A stretch of DNA of 64,000 nucleotides from Cycloclasticus sp. (GTDB lineage: Bacteria; Pseudomonadota; Gammaproteobacteria; Methylococcales; Cycloclasticaceae): assembly GCA_002733135.1 (NCBI GenBank), contig NVUJ01000001.1, forward strand, positions 1 through 64,000. The letters run 5' to 3'. How positions within the stretch are numbered: the stretch's first letter is position 1; each line of letters starts with the position of its first letter. Shown here piece after piece: positions 35,095-44,985 of this stretch. A program made the position numbers and the translations under genes. Below the pieces are notes generated by a model. The model did no database searches and had not been told where the DNA came from. It was given only the letters and a program-made list of their open reading frames with translations.

Positions 35095-36393
35095 TTAAAT
35101 ATTTAAGCGGTATTCAACGTATGCATCATCTCTTAACTTAGTTAACCAGGCTTCAATAGCAGCATCGGCTTTACGTTTTTGAATTTGAGAACGGGCTTGA
35201 GCTTTTCGCATTAACTGCGTGTTGTCTTGCTGTTCGCGGCCGAGTACTTGAATTAAATGCCAACCAAATTGAGTTTGTACAGGGTTGCTAAATTCGTTAA
35301 TCTGCAATTTATTCATTGCAGATTCAAAAGCAGGCACAAGGGCGCCTGGTTGTACCCAATTGAGATCGCCGCCGCTAATTGCGGAGCCTCTATCTTCAGA
35401 ATTTGCCCTTGCGAGTGTGGCAAAATCTTCTCCATTTTCGAGACGTTCTTTTAAGTTGAACAATCGTTCTTGTGCGACCCTATCGCTGACAAGCGCATTG
35501 ATTTTTATTAAGATATGACGAACGTGGGTTTTAGTGACCATAACTTTTTGCAAGCCACGTGTTTCATATAATTTAATAATATGGAATCCGCTCGGGCTTT
35601 GAATCACTTGGGATATTCCATTGACTTGTAGTTTTTCTACATAGGGTGTTAATAACGGTGGCATTTGGGCTAATTTCAACCAGCCAAGGTCGCCACCTTC
35701 AAGCGCGTTATTGGCATCAGAGTGAGAAATAGATTGAGTTGAAAACTTTTTCCCGCTATTTAAAGCTTTGATAATTGAGAGAGCTTTAGTTTTAGCCTTG
35801 TTGATTTGTTTTGGTGTTGCATTTTCAGGTGTGGCTATTAATATATGGCCGATATGATATTCAGTAGATTGTCCGCCTTGGTTTTTTTCAACAAGCTTTA
35901 AAAAGCTGTTTACTTCTTGCTCTGAAACTTTAACTTCATGATGGACATAACTTGATTGCACCCTTCTGACGAGCATTTGATCTCTAATTGATTTTTTGAA
36001 GGCCTTCAATGTAACGCCATCTTTTTGTAACACTGCTATAAATTTGTCAGGTGTTAGTTTGTTTGCGTTTGCTATACGCTTAATCGAGTCATCAATGTCT
36101 GTAGGGGCTATGGTAATCCCACTACGTCTGGAGATTTGAAGCTGAAGTTCCGTAATGACCATCCTATCAAGTACGCGTTTTTCTATATCGTGTCTAGAGA
36201 TAGCGGCCCGTTGTTCTACAGGTAATCGTTGGTATGTTTGTTTAACTTGCTCATCAAGTTGACTTTGCAGAATGACACCTTTATCAACGATAGCCACTAT
36301 CCTATTGACAGAGGTTTGAGCAATCACAGCGCTAGGCACACTACATAAAAAAAGTAGCGAGATAAGTAAAACTGTAAGGTAGGTTTTTTTCAT
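35095..36393 (-). CDS. surA: Periplasmic peptidyl-prolyl isomerase/chaperone
   Basis: 432 residues. A cleavable signal peptide (LTVLLISLLFLCSVPSAVIA) is followed by the SurA N-terminal chaperone region (VNRIVAIVDKGVILQSQLDE) and two parvulin PpiC domains (from about 175, YHIGHILIATP; from about 285, VRHILIKI). It escorts outer-membrane proteins including LptD, its upstream neighbour (90 bp). Confidence 0.96.
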   Translation of the reverse strand: MKKTYLTVLLISLLFLCSVPSAVIAQTSVNRIVAIVDKGVILQSQLDEQVKQTYQRLPVEQRAAISRHDIEKRVLDRMVITELQLQISRRSGITIAPTDIDDSIKRIANANKLTPDKFIAVLQKDGVTLKAFKKSIRDQMLVRRVQSSYVHHEVKVSEQEVNSFLKLVEKNQGGQSTEYHIGHILIATPENATPKQINKAKTKALSIIKALNSGKKFSTQSISHSDANNALEGGDLGWLKLAQMPPLLTPYVEKLQVNGISQVIQSPSGFHIIKLYETRGLQKVMVTKTHVRHILIKINALVSDRVAQERLFNLKERLENGEDFATLARANSEDRGSAISGGDLNWVQPGALVPAFESAMNKLQINEFSNPVQTQFGWHLIQVLGREQQDNTQLMRKAQARSQIQKRKADAAIEAWLTKLRDDAYVEYRLNI

Positions 36394-36482
36394 ATAAATG
36401 GATTTAAAATGTCGGTGAACTCGTTATATAAGCTTGATTGCACAGATGTGTCGACAAGCTAATTCGCTGTTTAGTACGTGAA

Positions 36483-39134
36483 TTATTGTTCAGGTGTTCG
36501 GTATCCTAATATCCCTTCTTCTAGGAAAGAATCTAGTTTTTCACCAAAGCTAGTTAGCCCTTTAAGCTCAAACTGGAAGAATACACCTTCTTTTGGTTTT
36601 TCATCAAAAGCATCGTTGACGTAACGTCTTGCGATGACACGCATACGCCAGCAACAGGTGTCTTTTTCTAAACCAAGAAAACTTTCTAGCGATAGATTGT
36701 GCTCTTGGGAGTAATTCCAGCGACCCACAGTACTCCAAGTGTCATTAATTGGCCATTTAAAGGACAAATCTGTTTGCTCTATATCATCTGACATAGCTTC
36801 ATATCGGCTACGATACGTGGCATTAAATACACGGTTGGCACCATCTTGATAATGTAAGCCTAGAGTTGCTTTTTGGGTTTTTCCCGCATGTGGGTCATAT
36901 TGCAAGGCTGAACGAGCAGACCATTTACTAGTTAGTTTCGCTGAGAGCTCTCCAACAAGGTCTGAGCTGTCTTTTGTAATTGTTGTACTCGTAGGCGTTA
37001 AGCCTACTTCTAGATCGTCAAAGTAGAAAGTAGTGCCAATACTAGCTCTTAGACGCTCACTACCGGTTTGTGGTTCGATAATACGTGATGTAACCGCTAA
37101 CGTTAGCTGATTAGCGTCAGCGACCCTATCGGCACCAGAGAATCGATTTTCTCTAAATAGTTGATTGAAACTGAAATCGTATTCTGAAGTATCGAATAAT
37201 GGAATGTCGTCTTGCTCGTCATGTGGTACGTAAAGATAATATGCACGTGGTTCAAGTGTTTGAATCATGCCGCCAGCAAGGTTTATATTGCGCTCAAAGA
37301 ATAAGCCAGAATCAATGGACAAAATGGGTAAGGTTCTACTTTGGTGACTGTTGACACCAGATGGTTGATTATCTAGGCGATAATCAGTATGTCTTAAACT
37401 AAACCTTGGGATGATAAAACTGGCCGATGTTTGGAATGGGAAACTAATACCTGGATGCAGGTCCAAACGTTTAGCTTTAGTGGCAGAACCATGGTCAAAG
37501 TAAACAAACTCATTTCTCATGTCTAATTTAGCGTCTCCGAATACCAAGGGCTCAGTACCTTTATAGTTAAAGAGAACTTGAGGCAGGCGACGGTGAGGTC
37601 TGTCGATACTTGAAATAGACTCATCAATGGAATCGTAATGATCAATTTTGGTTAGTAAGTTCCAATTTTCGGCGTGATATTTTAAACTTGCATGGCTTTT
37701 TAGATAACGATTGCTGGCGATACTTAGACTATTTCCAAAGTCCTCTAAATAATCATCATCCGAGAGATAATTTATATCAACATCGGCGGTTAAACGTGAG
37801 GAAAACCTTGTTCTGTCTTGGAAGGTGAATTGGCCTCTAAAATCATTATCTTCAGTATCATCAAGTATTTCTGCAGCAATTTGACCTTCGCTGTTTTTCG
37901 TTAAATATCTGAACTCACCACCTAACATCAACCCACGATCACTCATAATACGTGGCGTGAGGGTAGCGTCATAATTGGGTGCTATATTCCAATAATAAGG
38001 AACTGAAATATCTACACCTGTTGTATCAGAGTTGCCAAAGGTAGGTGTTAACACACCGGATTGGCGTCTATCATCAATTGGGAAGCTAATGTAGGGTGTG
38101 TATAGCAAAGGAATATCAAAAAATTCGACCCATACGTCGCGTCCAGTGCCGCGCCCAGTTTCTTTATTTAGTTCAAGCGTTCTTGCTTGAAGCTCCCAAT
38201 CTGTCATGTTGGGTGCACAGGTGGTATAGGTAACGTTGGTAGATTGACTGATATTCCTGTTTATTAAATTGGTTGTTTTAGTGGTTCCTCTTGCATGGGT
38301 GTTTTGAAGAATAAATTGGTTGTTATTGAATTGCCCAGTGTTTTTTTTCAACTGAAGTTCTGCTTGGTCACTGTGAAGTGCAAAGCCTTTTTCTTGATAG
38401 AAAACATCGCCAGAAGCTGTGGCTATTCCTTCTTTATTTTGATACCGAACCTGATCAGCTGTGATGACTTGGTCGGCACGCTTTACTTGAACGTCCCCAG
38501 TAAATTGAGCGTCATTTTTTTCTTTAAGCTCAGCATAGTCGGATTTTATATCTACGTTTGCATTTAAACGACTTTGCTGTATTTCTTTTCTGCTCGCACG
38601 AAGTGTGTCCGTTGTGACTTCACAGGTATCCCAAGGGTCAACTTCTAATTGTTTAACCATTTGTTGGAATAAAGCCGTGTTTCTAATGCGGTCCGCGCCA
38701 ATCTCTAATTCAATTGAAGTATCGTTATTAACGGCGATAGACGTAATAGGCGCACTGGTTTGCGCGCAATCCCATGTGCCATTTTTGCCTGCTTGGCAAT
38801 CCCATGAACCATTTTTACGTAGTGTTGTTACGTTAGTCGGTGATTTCTTCGTTTCTTTGTTTTTGGCTTGGCGTGTTAGCTGTACTCGGGGGACAGAAGG
38901 GGTAGAAGACTTATTGTTCGATGTTTCGGCGGTAATAGTTTTATCTTGACCTTCTTCACCCTTATTGGTTGGGCTTGGTGTTTTTGCCATAGGTTCTGTT
39001 GAAGCAGAGCAATCCCACGTTTCACCGTCTGATGCTAGGCTGCAATCCCATTTAGAATCAGCATAGCCGAAAACCAATAAAGGGAAACACATAAGAATGA
39101 AGCAAAGAAAAAAATGTCTGTTGTAACGATTAAT
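36483..39134 (-). CDS. lptD: LPS-assembly outer membrane protein
   Basis: 883 residues from an AUU start. An N-terminal segment has four WDC motifs in two pairs (WDCSLASDGETWDC; WDCQAGKNGTWDC), then an OstA/LptA-like beta-jellyroll (about 210-330) and a long C-terminal beta-barrel rich in aromatic-ended strands. It inserts LPS into the outer leaflet together with LptE. The track start (ATG 39092) leaves MCFPLLVFGYA, with no basic n-region and no ribosome site. Fourteen codons upstream an ATT gives INRYNRHFFLCFILMCFPLL, a proper signal peptide, with AAAAGG spaced 7 bases. An in-frame TGA just 5' of that bounds the choice. Confidence 0.93.
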   Translation of the reverse strand: MNRYNRHFFLCFILMCFPLLVFGYADSKWDCSLASDGETWDCSASTEPMAKTPSPTNKGEEGQDKTITAETSNNKSSTPSVPRVQLTRQAKNKETKKSPTNVTTLRKNGSWDCQAGKNGTWDCAQTSAPITSIAVNNDTSIELEIGADRIRNTALFQQMVKQLEVDPWDTCEVTTDTLRASRKEIQQSRLNANVDIKSDYAELKEKNDAQFTGDVQVKRADQVITADQVRYQNKEGIATASGDVFYQEKGFALHSDQAELQLKKNTGQFNNNQFILQNTHARGTTKTTNLINRNISQSTNVTYTTCAPNMTDWELQARTLELNKETGRGTGRDVWVEFFDIPLLYTPYISFPIDDRRQSGVLTPTFGNSDTTGVDISVPYYWNIAPNYDATLTPRIMSDRGLMLGGEFRYLTKNSEGQIAAEILDDTEDNDFRGQFTFQDRTRFSSRLTADVDINYLSDDDYLEDFGNSLSIASNRYLKSHASLKYHAENWNLLTKIDHYDSIDESISSIDRPHRRLPQVLFNYKGTEPLVFGDAKLDMRNEFVYFDHGSATKAKRLDLHPGISFPFQTSASFIIPRFSLRHTDYRLDNQPSGVNSHQSRTLPILSIDSGLFFERNINLAGGMIQTLEPRAYYLYVPHDEQDDIPLFDTSEYDFSFNQLFRENRFSGADRVADANQLTLAVTSRIIEPQTGSERLRASIGTTFYFDDLEVGLTPTSTTITKDSSDLVGELSAKLTSKWSARSALQYDPHAGKTQKATLGLHYQDGANRVFNATYRSRYEAMSDDIEQTDLSFKWPINDTWSTVGRWNYSQEHNLSLESFLGLEKDTCCWRMRVIARRYVNDAFDEKPKEGVFFQFELKGLTSFGEKLDSFLEEGILGYRTPEQ

Positions 39135-39147
39135 GATAAAGCCTTTT
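39132..39147 (-). promoter_or_regulatory. Ribosome site and non-canonical AUU start of lptD
   Basis: On the minus strand AAAAGG is followed by 7 bases and then ATT AAT CGT. The in-frame TGA at 39149-39147 lies just upstream. No ATG, GTG, TTG or CTG occurs in frame between this stop and the ATG at 39092, which would cut the signal peptide. Confidence 0.55.
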
Positions 39148-39282
39148 CAGTTAATGTCTTGATACGGGTCGTATAAAATCGCACAGAATGACAAATTCTT
39201 CAACGATACTTTGATAATTTCTCTATTATATTAACACGCTACTTTCGGCGCGAGTGAATTTGGTTAACGTAAGAGAAGTTAT

Positions 39283-40305
39283 ATGGGCTTAGATAAGCGT
39301 AAAAAGTTGATGGAAAATTGGCTGCAAAAAGTATTGGATACAACAGAATTTAGTTGTAAGCCTGCGTCGAATGACGCGAGCTTTAGACGTTATTTTAGAG
39401 TTACACTCGATGCTAAGACTTTTATCGTGATGGACGCACCACCTGAAAAAGAAGATTGTGACTCCTTTGTTTATATAGCCGACCTGTTGGTTAAACGGGG
39501 TATAAACGCGCCTAAACTATTTCATATATCTATAGAAAAGGGTTTTTTATTGCTGAGTGATTTGGGGTCGGAGAGTTATCTGGATAAGTTGACCGAGCAG
39601 ACGGCTAATAAATATTACGGTGATGCAACGTTGGCATTACATGAAATGCATACCTTGCAATTAAATGAACTAAAAATACCTCCCTATAATTTAGATTTAC
39701 TTCAGCAAGAAATGACATTATTTAAAGACTGGTTTATTGGTAAGCTTTTAAATATTACGTTGTCTACGCAAGAAGAAGAGGCATTGAGTGAAGTGCAAAC
39801 CGCTTTAGCAAGTTCTGCGCTTGAACAACCGCAAGTGTTTGTTCATAGAGATTACCACTCAAGAAATTTAATGGTTACCGAGGAAAGCAACCCTGGCGTG
39901 ATTGATTTTCAAGATGCGGTGGAAGGACCCATAACGTATGACCTTGTGTCGTTATATCGCGATTGCTATATCGCTTGGCCAGACGAAAAAATTTACGCAT
40001 GGCTTGATATTTTTCTTCAACAAAGGAAAAAGCGTGGTTGTGCTGACCAATTCGATAAAAAGCAGTTTTATCAATGGTTCGATTGGATGGGTGTGCAACG
40101 TCATATGAAGGCTATAGGTATTTTTTCGAGGTTGCTATTAAGGGATGCTAAGCAAGGTTACTTAAAGGATATTCCACGAACATTAACGTACGTTTTGGAC
40201 GTTTGTAGTCGTTATGACGAATTAAAATCACTAACTAAATTGATACAAGCGCACCAAGTTGAAGCAAGGTTTGAACAGTACTTAAAAGAGCGCTCCCCCT
40301 CATGA
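39283..40305 (+). CDS. amgK: N-acetylmuramate/N-acetylglucosamine kinase
   Basis: 340 residues, aminoglycoside-phosphotransferase fold. FVHRDYHSRNLMV is the catalytic loop and VIDFQDAVEGPITYDLVSL the metal loop. In Pseudomonas AmgK phosphorylates the anomeric position of MurNAc in the cell-wall recycling bypass to UDP-MurNAc and lies beside lptD, as here (divergent). It overlaps murU by 4 bases (ATGA), so the pair is coupled. A later start (residue 10, MENWLQKVL) is possible. Confidence 0.9.
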   Translation: MGLDKRKKLMENWLQKVLDTTEFSCKPASNDASFRRYFRVTLDAKTFIVMDAPPEKEDCDSFVYIADLLVKRGINAPKLFHISIEKGFLLLSDLGSESYLDKLTEQTANKYYGDATLALHEMHTLQLNELKIPPYNLDLLQQEMTLFKDWFIGKLLNITLSTQEEEALSEVQTALASSALEQPQVFVHRDYHSRNLMVTEESNPGVIDFQDAVEGPITYDLVSLYRDCYIAWPDEKIYAWLDIFLQQRKKRGCADQFDKKQFYQWFDWMGVQRHMKAIGIFSRLLLRDAKQGYLKDIPRTLTYVLDVCSRYDELKSLTKLIQAHQVEARFEQYLKERSPS

Positions 40306-40970
40306 AGGTGATGATTTTGGCAGCAGGGCGAGGTGTCCGCATGGGTGCATTAACAGAAAACTGTCCGAAACCATTATTGAAGTTGGCCGGCAAAAGCCTG
40401 ATTGAGCATCACTTGTTGGCGTTAAAAGAACAAGGTTTTAATGAGTTTGTTATAAACGTGGCTTACTTGGGCGCACAAATAAAAAATCAGTTAGGTGATG
40501 GAGAAAAATGGGGTATTCATATTGACTATTCGAATGAAGGTGACCAAGCGCTTGAAACAGGCGGGGGTATCTTTCACGCGTTACCGTTGTTGGGCAGCGA
40601 ACCTTTCTTAGTGGTGAATGGTGATGTGTGGACAGATTTCCCGTACGCAAGCCTTCGTTCTCAAATGACTAGGAAAATTCACTTGGTGTTAGTTAAAAAC
40701 CCATCTCATAATGTGGCTGGTGATTTTAGTTTAGTGGGTGGGCGCATTGTTCCTGACCTAGCTGAGCGTTATACCTACAGTGGCGTGGGTGTGTTCAATC
40801 CAGCGATATTTGAGTTGAAACGCGCAGGAATTTTCCCTTTAGCACCGATTATTCGTGAAGAAATAGCCCGCTGTCAGGTAACAGGTCAGCTGCATTTAGG
40901 TGAATGGGTTGATGTTGGAACGCCGGAACGAATGACCGAACTTGAGCGAAAGTTGCTACTTAGTCAATAA
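40302..40970 (+). CDS. murU: N-acetylmuramate-1-phosphate uridylyltransferase
   Basis: 222 residues, nucleotidyltransferase fold. The signature [20 protein letters not shown] binds UTP, and [10 protein letters not shown] holds the metal Asp. It makes UDP-MurNAc from the AmgK product. The 3' end overlaps the lipA 3' end by 11 bases, convergent. Confidence 0.92.
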   Translation: MKVMILAAGRGVRMGALTENCPKPLLKLAGKSLIEHHLLALKEQGFNEFVINVAYLGAQIKNQLGDGEKWGIHIDYSNEGDQALETGGGIFHALPLLGSEPFLVVNGDVWTDFPYASLRSQMTRKIHLVLVKNPSHNVAGDFSLVGGRIVPDLAERYTYSGVGVFNPAIFELKRAGIFPLAPIIREEIARCQVTGQLHLGEWVDVGTPERMTELERKLLLSQ

Positions 40971-41934
40971 CACCTGACGCTTGTTGGTCAGCGTGATAAG
41001 ACGAACGCACCATCGGCCCACTGGCTACGTGCGAAAAGCCCATGTCATGGCCTAAACGGGCCAATTCGTCAAACTCTTCAGGTGTCACGTATCGTTCTAC
41101 GGCCAAGTGGTCTTGGCTAGGTTGCAAATACTGGCCCAAGGTCAACATATTGCAATCGTGCGCACGAAGGTCGCGCATAACCTCCAGTGTTTCTTCCATA
41201 GTCTCACCTAAACCGAGCATGACGCCAGATTTTGTGGGCACATTAGGGTGCGCTTCTTTATAGCGTTTTAGTAGGTTCAATGACCATTGATAGTCAGAGC
41301 CTGGGCGCGCTTTTTTGTATAAACGAGGAATAGTTTCAAGGTTATGATTGAAGACATCGGGTGGTGTTTCAACCAGTACCTCAACGGCTAAATCCATGCG
41401 GCCTCTAAAGTCGGGCACAAGCACTTCAATTTGAATGGTTGGATTTTTTGCACGCACTGCTTTTATACACTGTGCGAAATGGTCTGCGCCGCCATCGCGA
41501 AGGTCGTCTCGGTCAACTGAGGTAATAACGACGTACCGTAACTTCATGTCTTTAATGGTGTCGGCTAGCTTTTCTGGTTCATCTTTATCCAGAGGTTTTG
41601 GTCTACCATGTGCTACATCACAGAATGGGCAACGGCGTGTACAGATATCACCCATAATCATAAATGTAGCGGTGCCATTATTGAAACACTCGCCTAAGTT
41701 GGGGCAGGCGGCTTCTTCGCACACCGAGTACAAGCCATGATCACGTAGTGCCTTTTTAATGGCGTTTACGCGTGGACCACTGGGTACCTTGGCGCGAATC
41801 CAACTGGGCTTGCGTAATATGTCAGCCTTTTTTTCTACTTTAATAGGAATTCTAGCGAGCTTATCTTCATTGCGCTGATGCGTCATTGGTGTTGCTCGGG
41901 AAGGGGCTTTTAACGTGTCTGTTTCTTGTGACAT
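40960..41934 (-). CDS. lipA: Lipoyl synthase
   Basis: 324 residues from ATG 41934 ([11 protein letters not shown]), 4 bases after the lipB stop; the track start 41964 is a TTG inside lipB. Auxiliary cluster Cys are in [12 protein letters not shown] and the radical-SAM CxxxCxxC in CTRRCPFC. It inserts two sulfurs into octanoyl-carrier domains. Operon lipB-lipA, normal for the group. Confidence 0.95.
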   Translation of the reverse strand: MSQETDTLKAPSRATPMTHQRNEDKLARIPIKVEKKADILRKPSWIRAKVPSGPRVNAIKKALRDHGLYSVCEEAACPNLGECFNNGTATFMIMGDICTRRCPFCDVAHGRPKPLDKDEPEKLADTIKDMKLRYVVITSVDRDDLRDGGADHFAQCIKAVRAKNPTIQIEVLVPDFRGRMDLAVEVLVETPPDVFNHNLETIPRLYKKARPGSDYQWSLNLLKRYKEAHPNVPTKSGVMLGLGETMEETLEVMRDLRAHDCNMLTLGQYLQPSQDHLAVERYVTPEEFDELARLGHDMGFSHVASGPMVRSSYHADQQASGVID

Positions 41935-41938
41935 AGTG

Positions 41939-42610
41939 CTATTCGGGTAATGTGGTTGGCCCAAGGAGGAGTTGGGAGTAATTGAGCAGGTCTTTTAATT
42001 CGTGCAATAACAGAGCTGCAACATCGTTTAGCTCACATTTTACGCCATGTTCTTCTAATTGGGTAACTTTGAGGCCTTCGTAGCCGCATGGATTTATATA
42101 GCTAAATGGGGTTAAGTCCATATTAATATTGACGCTAAGACCGTGATAACTGCAGCCCTTCTTAACACGTAGGCCTAATGAGGCAATTTTTTCATTGTCA
42201 AGGTAGACACCTGGGGCATCTTTGCGCGTCACAGCGATTAAGCCGTACTGCTTTAGTCCAGCAATAGTGATGTTTTCGAGAACATCCACTAGAGCCCGAA
42301 CGCCCAGGCCTATACGACGCAAATCTAATAGTACATACATGACTAATTGCCCAGGGCCGTGATAGGTTATTTGGCCGCCACGGTCCGATTGAATGATGGG
42401 AATATTGCTGGCGGTTAAAATATGCTCTACTTTACCACTGATTCCCTGTGTGAAAATGGCTGGATGCTCAACAAACCATACTTCATCTAGTGTGTCTTCT
42501 GTACGTTTGCCGGTGAAAGACTTCATTGCATCCCATGTCAATTGATAATCTTGCTGGCCTAGTTGACGAACGATTAAAGACTGAGTAGCTGCGCGTGAGG
42601 TAATGCTCAC
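41939..42610 (-). CDS. lipB: Octanoyl-[ACP]:protein octanoyltransferase
   Basis: 223 residues. [21 protein letters not shown], the catalytic Lys region [14 protein letters not shown] and the Cys in NPCGYEGL are seen. It transfers octanoate from ACP to lipoyl domains, supplying LipA. It starts at a GTG overlapping the ybeD stop (GTGA). Confidence 0.95.
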   Translation of the reverse strand: MSITSRAATQSLIVRQLGQQDYQLTWDAMKSFTGKRTEDTLDEVWFVEHPAIFTQGISGKVEHILTASNIPIIQSDRGGQITYHGPGQLVMYVLLDLRRIGLGVRALVDVLENITIAGLKQYGLIAVTRKDAPGVYLDNEKIASLGLRVKKGCSYHGLSVNINMDLTPFSYINPCGYEGLKVTQLEEHGVKCELNDVAALLLHELKDLLNYSQLLLGPTTLPE

Positions 42611-42894
42611 AGAGACATTAAAACGTGTTCACAATCACTGAGGTCTTTGTAAATAGCGTCCATTTGTTGTTTATTTTCAGCGGTGATGGTAACGCTCAGT
42701 GAAATGTATTTTTTAGTCTTACTGAATTTAGATGTAACTGCATTTTCAGCTATCTCTGTCACATGCCGGCGAATAATTTCAACGACAATTAAATTAAACT
42801 GACTATTGGCGGCGTGTCCCATGGTTTTAATCGTGAAGACACAGGGATAGTCCATGAGTTCATTATGTAAATCATCAGCAGATTTATCAGTCAT
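42607..42894 (-). CDS. YbeD family protein (DUF493)
   Basis: 95 residues from ATG 42894, which overlaps the dat stop by 8 bases (ATGACTGA); the longer track ORF runs into dat. [11 protein letters not shown] and [20 protein letters not shown] are typical of the DUF493 ACT-like small fold. It is commonly placed just before lipB, suggesting a link to lipoate metabolism, but no activity is established. Confidence 0.9.
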   Translation of the reverse strand: MTDKSADDLHNELMDYPCVFTIKTMGHAANSQFNLIVVEIIRRHVTEIAENAVTSKFSKTKKYISLSVTITAENKQQMDAIYKDLSDCEHVLMSL

Positions 42895-43756
42895 TATTTT
42901 GCCTAAATTGCTGTTTGAATTGCCTGTAACGTGAAGAGACTTTATGCCATATTTCACCGGGTTGAGCATTGTTGATGGCTTGTTCATTCAGTTCAGTGAC
43001 GGGCATAATTTCTTTGGTTGAACTGGTTAGCCAAATTTCATCGGCGTCATAAAGTTGCTGTTCGGATATTTCTCGTTCAACACAATCAATGCCTTCTTCA
43101 ATAGCGAGTTCTAAAATCAGGTCTCGTGTAATGCCTGGTAATAAATAGTGGCTTTTTGGCGGCGTGATGAGCTGCCCATTTTTAACAATGAACAAGTTGC
43201 TGGCAGAGCCTTCAGTGGCAAAGCCATCACGAAGCAATATGGCTTCTGTGCATTGTTGGTCGCTGGCTTGTTGTTTTAATAAAATATTGCCTAATAATGC
43301 AATAGATTTTATATGACACCAGTCCCAACGGATGTCGTCTAACGTAATGGCACTAATGCCCTTGGCGAGAGTATTTAAATTATCGACAACAATAGTCTGG
43401 CACATCGCAAAAATGGTGGGTGTGGGGTCATCTGGTAATGAGTGATCTCGGTGTGAACTTGCACCACGGGTGACTTGCACGTAAACAGATTGGTCGGTTT
43501 GGGCATGGGGCTCAACAAGTTTGGTCAACACGTCTATCCATTGTTGGTCGCTCATCACAGGTGACATACGAATAGCTGATAGGCTGTTATTAAGGCGGTC
43601 GAGATGTTGTTGGAGACGAAAGAGTTGGCCCTGGTACGCTGGAATGACTTCATAGATACCATCAGCAAATAGAAAACCTCTATCAAGTACGGATATTTTA
43701 GCGTCAGCCAGAGGTAAAAATTCACCGTTAAGAAAGACAGTAGACTCAGATGTCAC
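42887..43756 (-). CDS. dat: D-amino acid aminotransferase
   Basis: 289 residues, fold-type IV PLP enzyme. VLDRGFLFADGIYEVIPAY at the N-terminus, the Schiff-base Lys in CHIKSIALLGN and GFATEGSASNLFIVKNG are characteristic. It interconverts D-alanine and D-glutamate for peptidoglycan. The context (dacA upstream by 12 bp) fits a wall role. Branched-chain or aminodeoxychorismate lyase relatives share the fold but differ at the entry loop. Confidence 0.88.
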   Translation of the reverse strand: MTSESTVFLNGEFLPLADAKISVLDRGFLFADGIYEVIPAYQGQLFRLQQHLDRLNNSLSAIRMSPVMSDQQWIDVLTKLVEPHAQTDQSVYVQVTRGASSHRDHSLPDDPTPTIFAMCQTIVVDNLNTLAKGISAITLDDIRWDWCHIKSIALLGNILLKQQASDQQCTEAILLRDGFATEGSASNLFIVKNGQLITPPKSHYLLPGITRDLILELAIEEGIDCVEREISEQQLYDADEIWLTSSTKEIMPVTELNEQAINNAQPGEIWHKVSSRYRQFKQQFRQNND

Positions 43757-43768
43757 GATTAATGTCCT

Positions 43769-44893
43769 TTATTCCAGTAATAACAATGCTTCGTCTTTTA
43801 AAACTTGCATGAATGAACCTTTTGACACGGCTTGTAACGTAACAAGGGGGCGTTGAGCTATTGTTTCACCTTTTAGTTTGATAGTAGCGGTGCCAATATG
43901 TTGTTGTTTTGAAATGGGTGCTATTAATTGAGGTTTAATGTGTAGGCTAGCATCGAGTTCTTTGTATTGGTTGCGTGGTATTGTTAAATAAAGGTCTTTA
44001 GATAGCCCAGCAGTAACCGATTCTTGAGAGCCCTTCCAAACGCGTGTGGTCGCTAATGATTGATTCGCCTTATATAACAAATGTGTTTTAAAGAAGCGGT
44101 AACCATAATTGAGTAGTGCTTGGTTAGCATTATTTCTTGACTCAATGCTATCAGTCCCCATAACTACTGATATAAGTCTCATATTATCGCGCACCGCAGA
44201 AGAGGTAAGACAATATCCAGCGGCTTCAGTATGCCCGGTTTTTACACCATCAACGGTACTATCTCGCCATAATAGTTTGTTTCTATTTTGTTGCGTAATG
44301 CCGTTGTAAGTGAATTTTTTAATGGCATTTATTTTATACAGTTCGGGTGATTCGGCAATTAAGTATTGGGTTAACACAGCCAAATCACGAGCTGTTGTAT
44401 AGTGATTGTCATCAGGTAAACCCGAGCTATTCATAAAGTGACTGTTGCTCATGCCTAATTCATTAGCCAATTGATTCATAAATTCTGCAAATGTGGCCTC
44501 ATCTCCCGCTATATGTTCGGCCAGAGCAACGGTTGCATCGTTGCCAGACTGAACGAGCATGCCGTGTAATAAATCGTCAATTGATACGAATTTATTGACT
44601 TCGATAAACATTCTAGAGCCCGGTGTGCGCCACGCCTTTTCGCTTATTCTTACTTTTTCATCTAAGGATAAGTTTCCTCGGTTAAGTTCGCGAAATACAA
44701 TCAGCGCAGTCATGATTTTTGTCATGCTCGCAGGCGCTAATTTTTCGTCAGCATTCTTTGAAGCTAAAACATGGCCACTATGAAAATCAATGAGGTGATA
44801 ACTTTTTGCGTCCAAAGCAGGTGCCGATGGAACAGGGAGGGCGATTGCCTGACTAGAGAAGAGAAAAATAAAGATAAGAATAAATCGTTTCAT
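43769..44893 (-). CDS. dacA: D-alanyl-D-alanine carboxypeptidase (PBP5/6 type)
   Basis: 374 residues with a signal peptide (FILIFIFLFSSQAIA). Serine active-site motifs are SMTKIM (SxxK), SGND (SxN) and KTGHTE (KTG). A C-terminal PBP5 beta-domain is present, and the last residues form a short amphipathic helix for membrane attachment. It trims pentapeptides in the periplasm. It shares the wall-elongation gene run with rlpA, mltB, rodA and mrdA. Confidence 0.94.
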   Translation of the reverse strand: MKRFILIFIFLFSSQAIALPVPSAPALDAKSYHLIDFHSGHVLASKNADEKLAPASMTKIMTALIVFRELNRGNLSLDEKVRISEKAWRTPGSRMFIEVNKFVSIDDLLHGMLVQSGNDATVALAEHIAGDEATFAEFMNQLANELGMSNSHFMNSSGLPDDNHYTTARDLAVLTQYLIAESPELYKINAIKKFTYNGITQQNRNKLLWRDSTVDGVKTGHTEAAGYCLTSSAVRDNMRLISVVMGTDSIESRNNANQALLNYGYRFFKTHLLYKANQSLATTRVWKGSQESVTAGLSKDLYLTIPRNQYKELDASLHIKPQLIAPISKQQHIGTATIKLKGETIAQRPLVTLQAVSKGSFMQVLKDEALLLLE

Positions 44894-44985
44894 GTTGTTT
44901 TTTGATGAGTGAGGTCATAAGAAAAGCGTAATAAATTATATCACGTGGGTTTATCTAATAGCACAACCGATAGGCCGAATGGTTG

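Noticed and set aside
42887-42987. Long N-terminal extension of the YbeD protein in the ORF track
   Set aside because: It lies inside dat; the ATG at 42894 overlapping the dat stop is the natural start.
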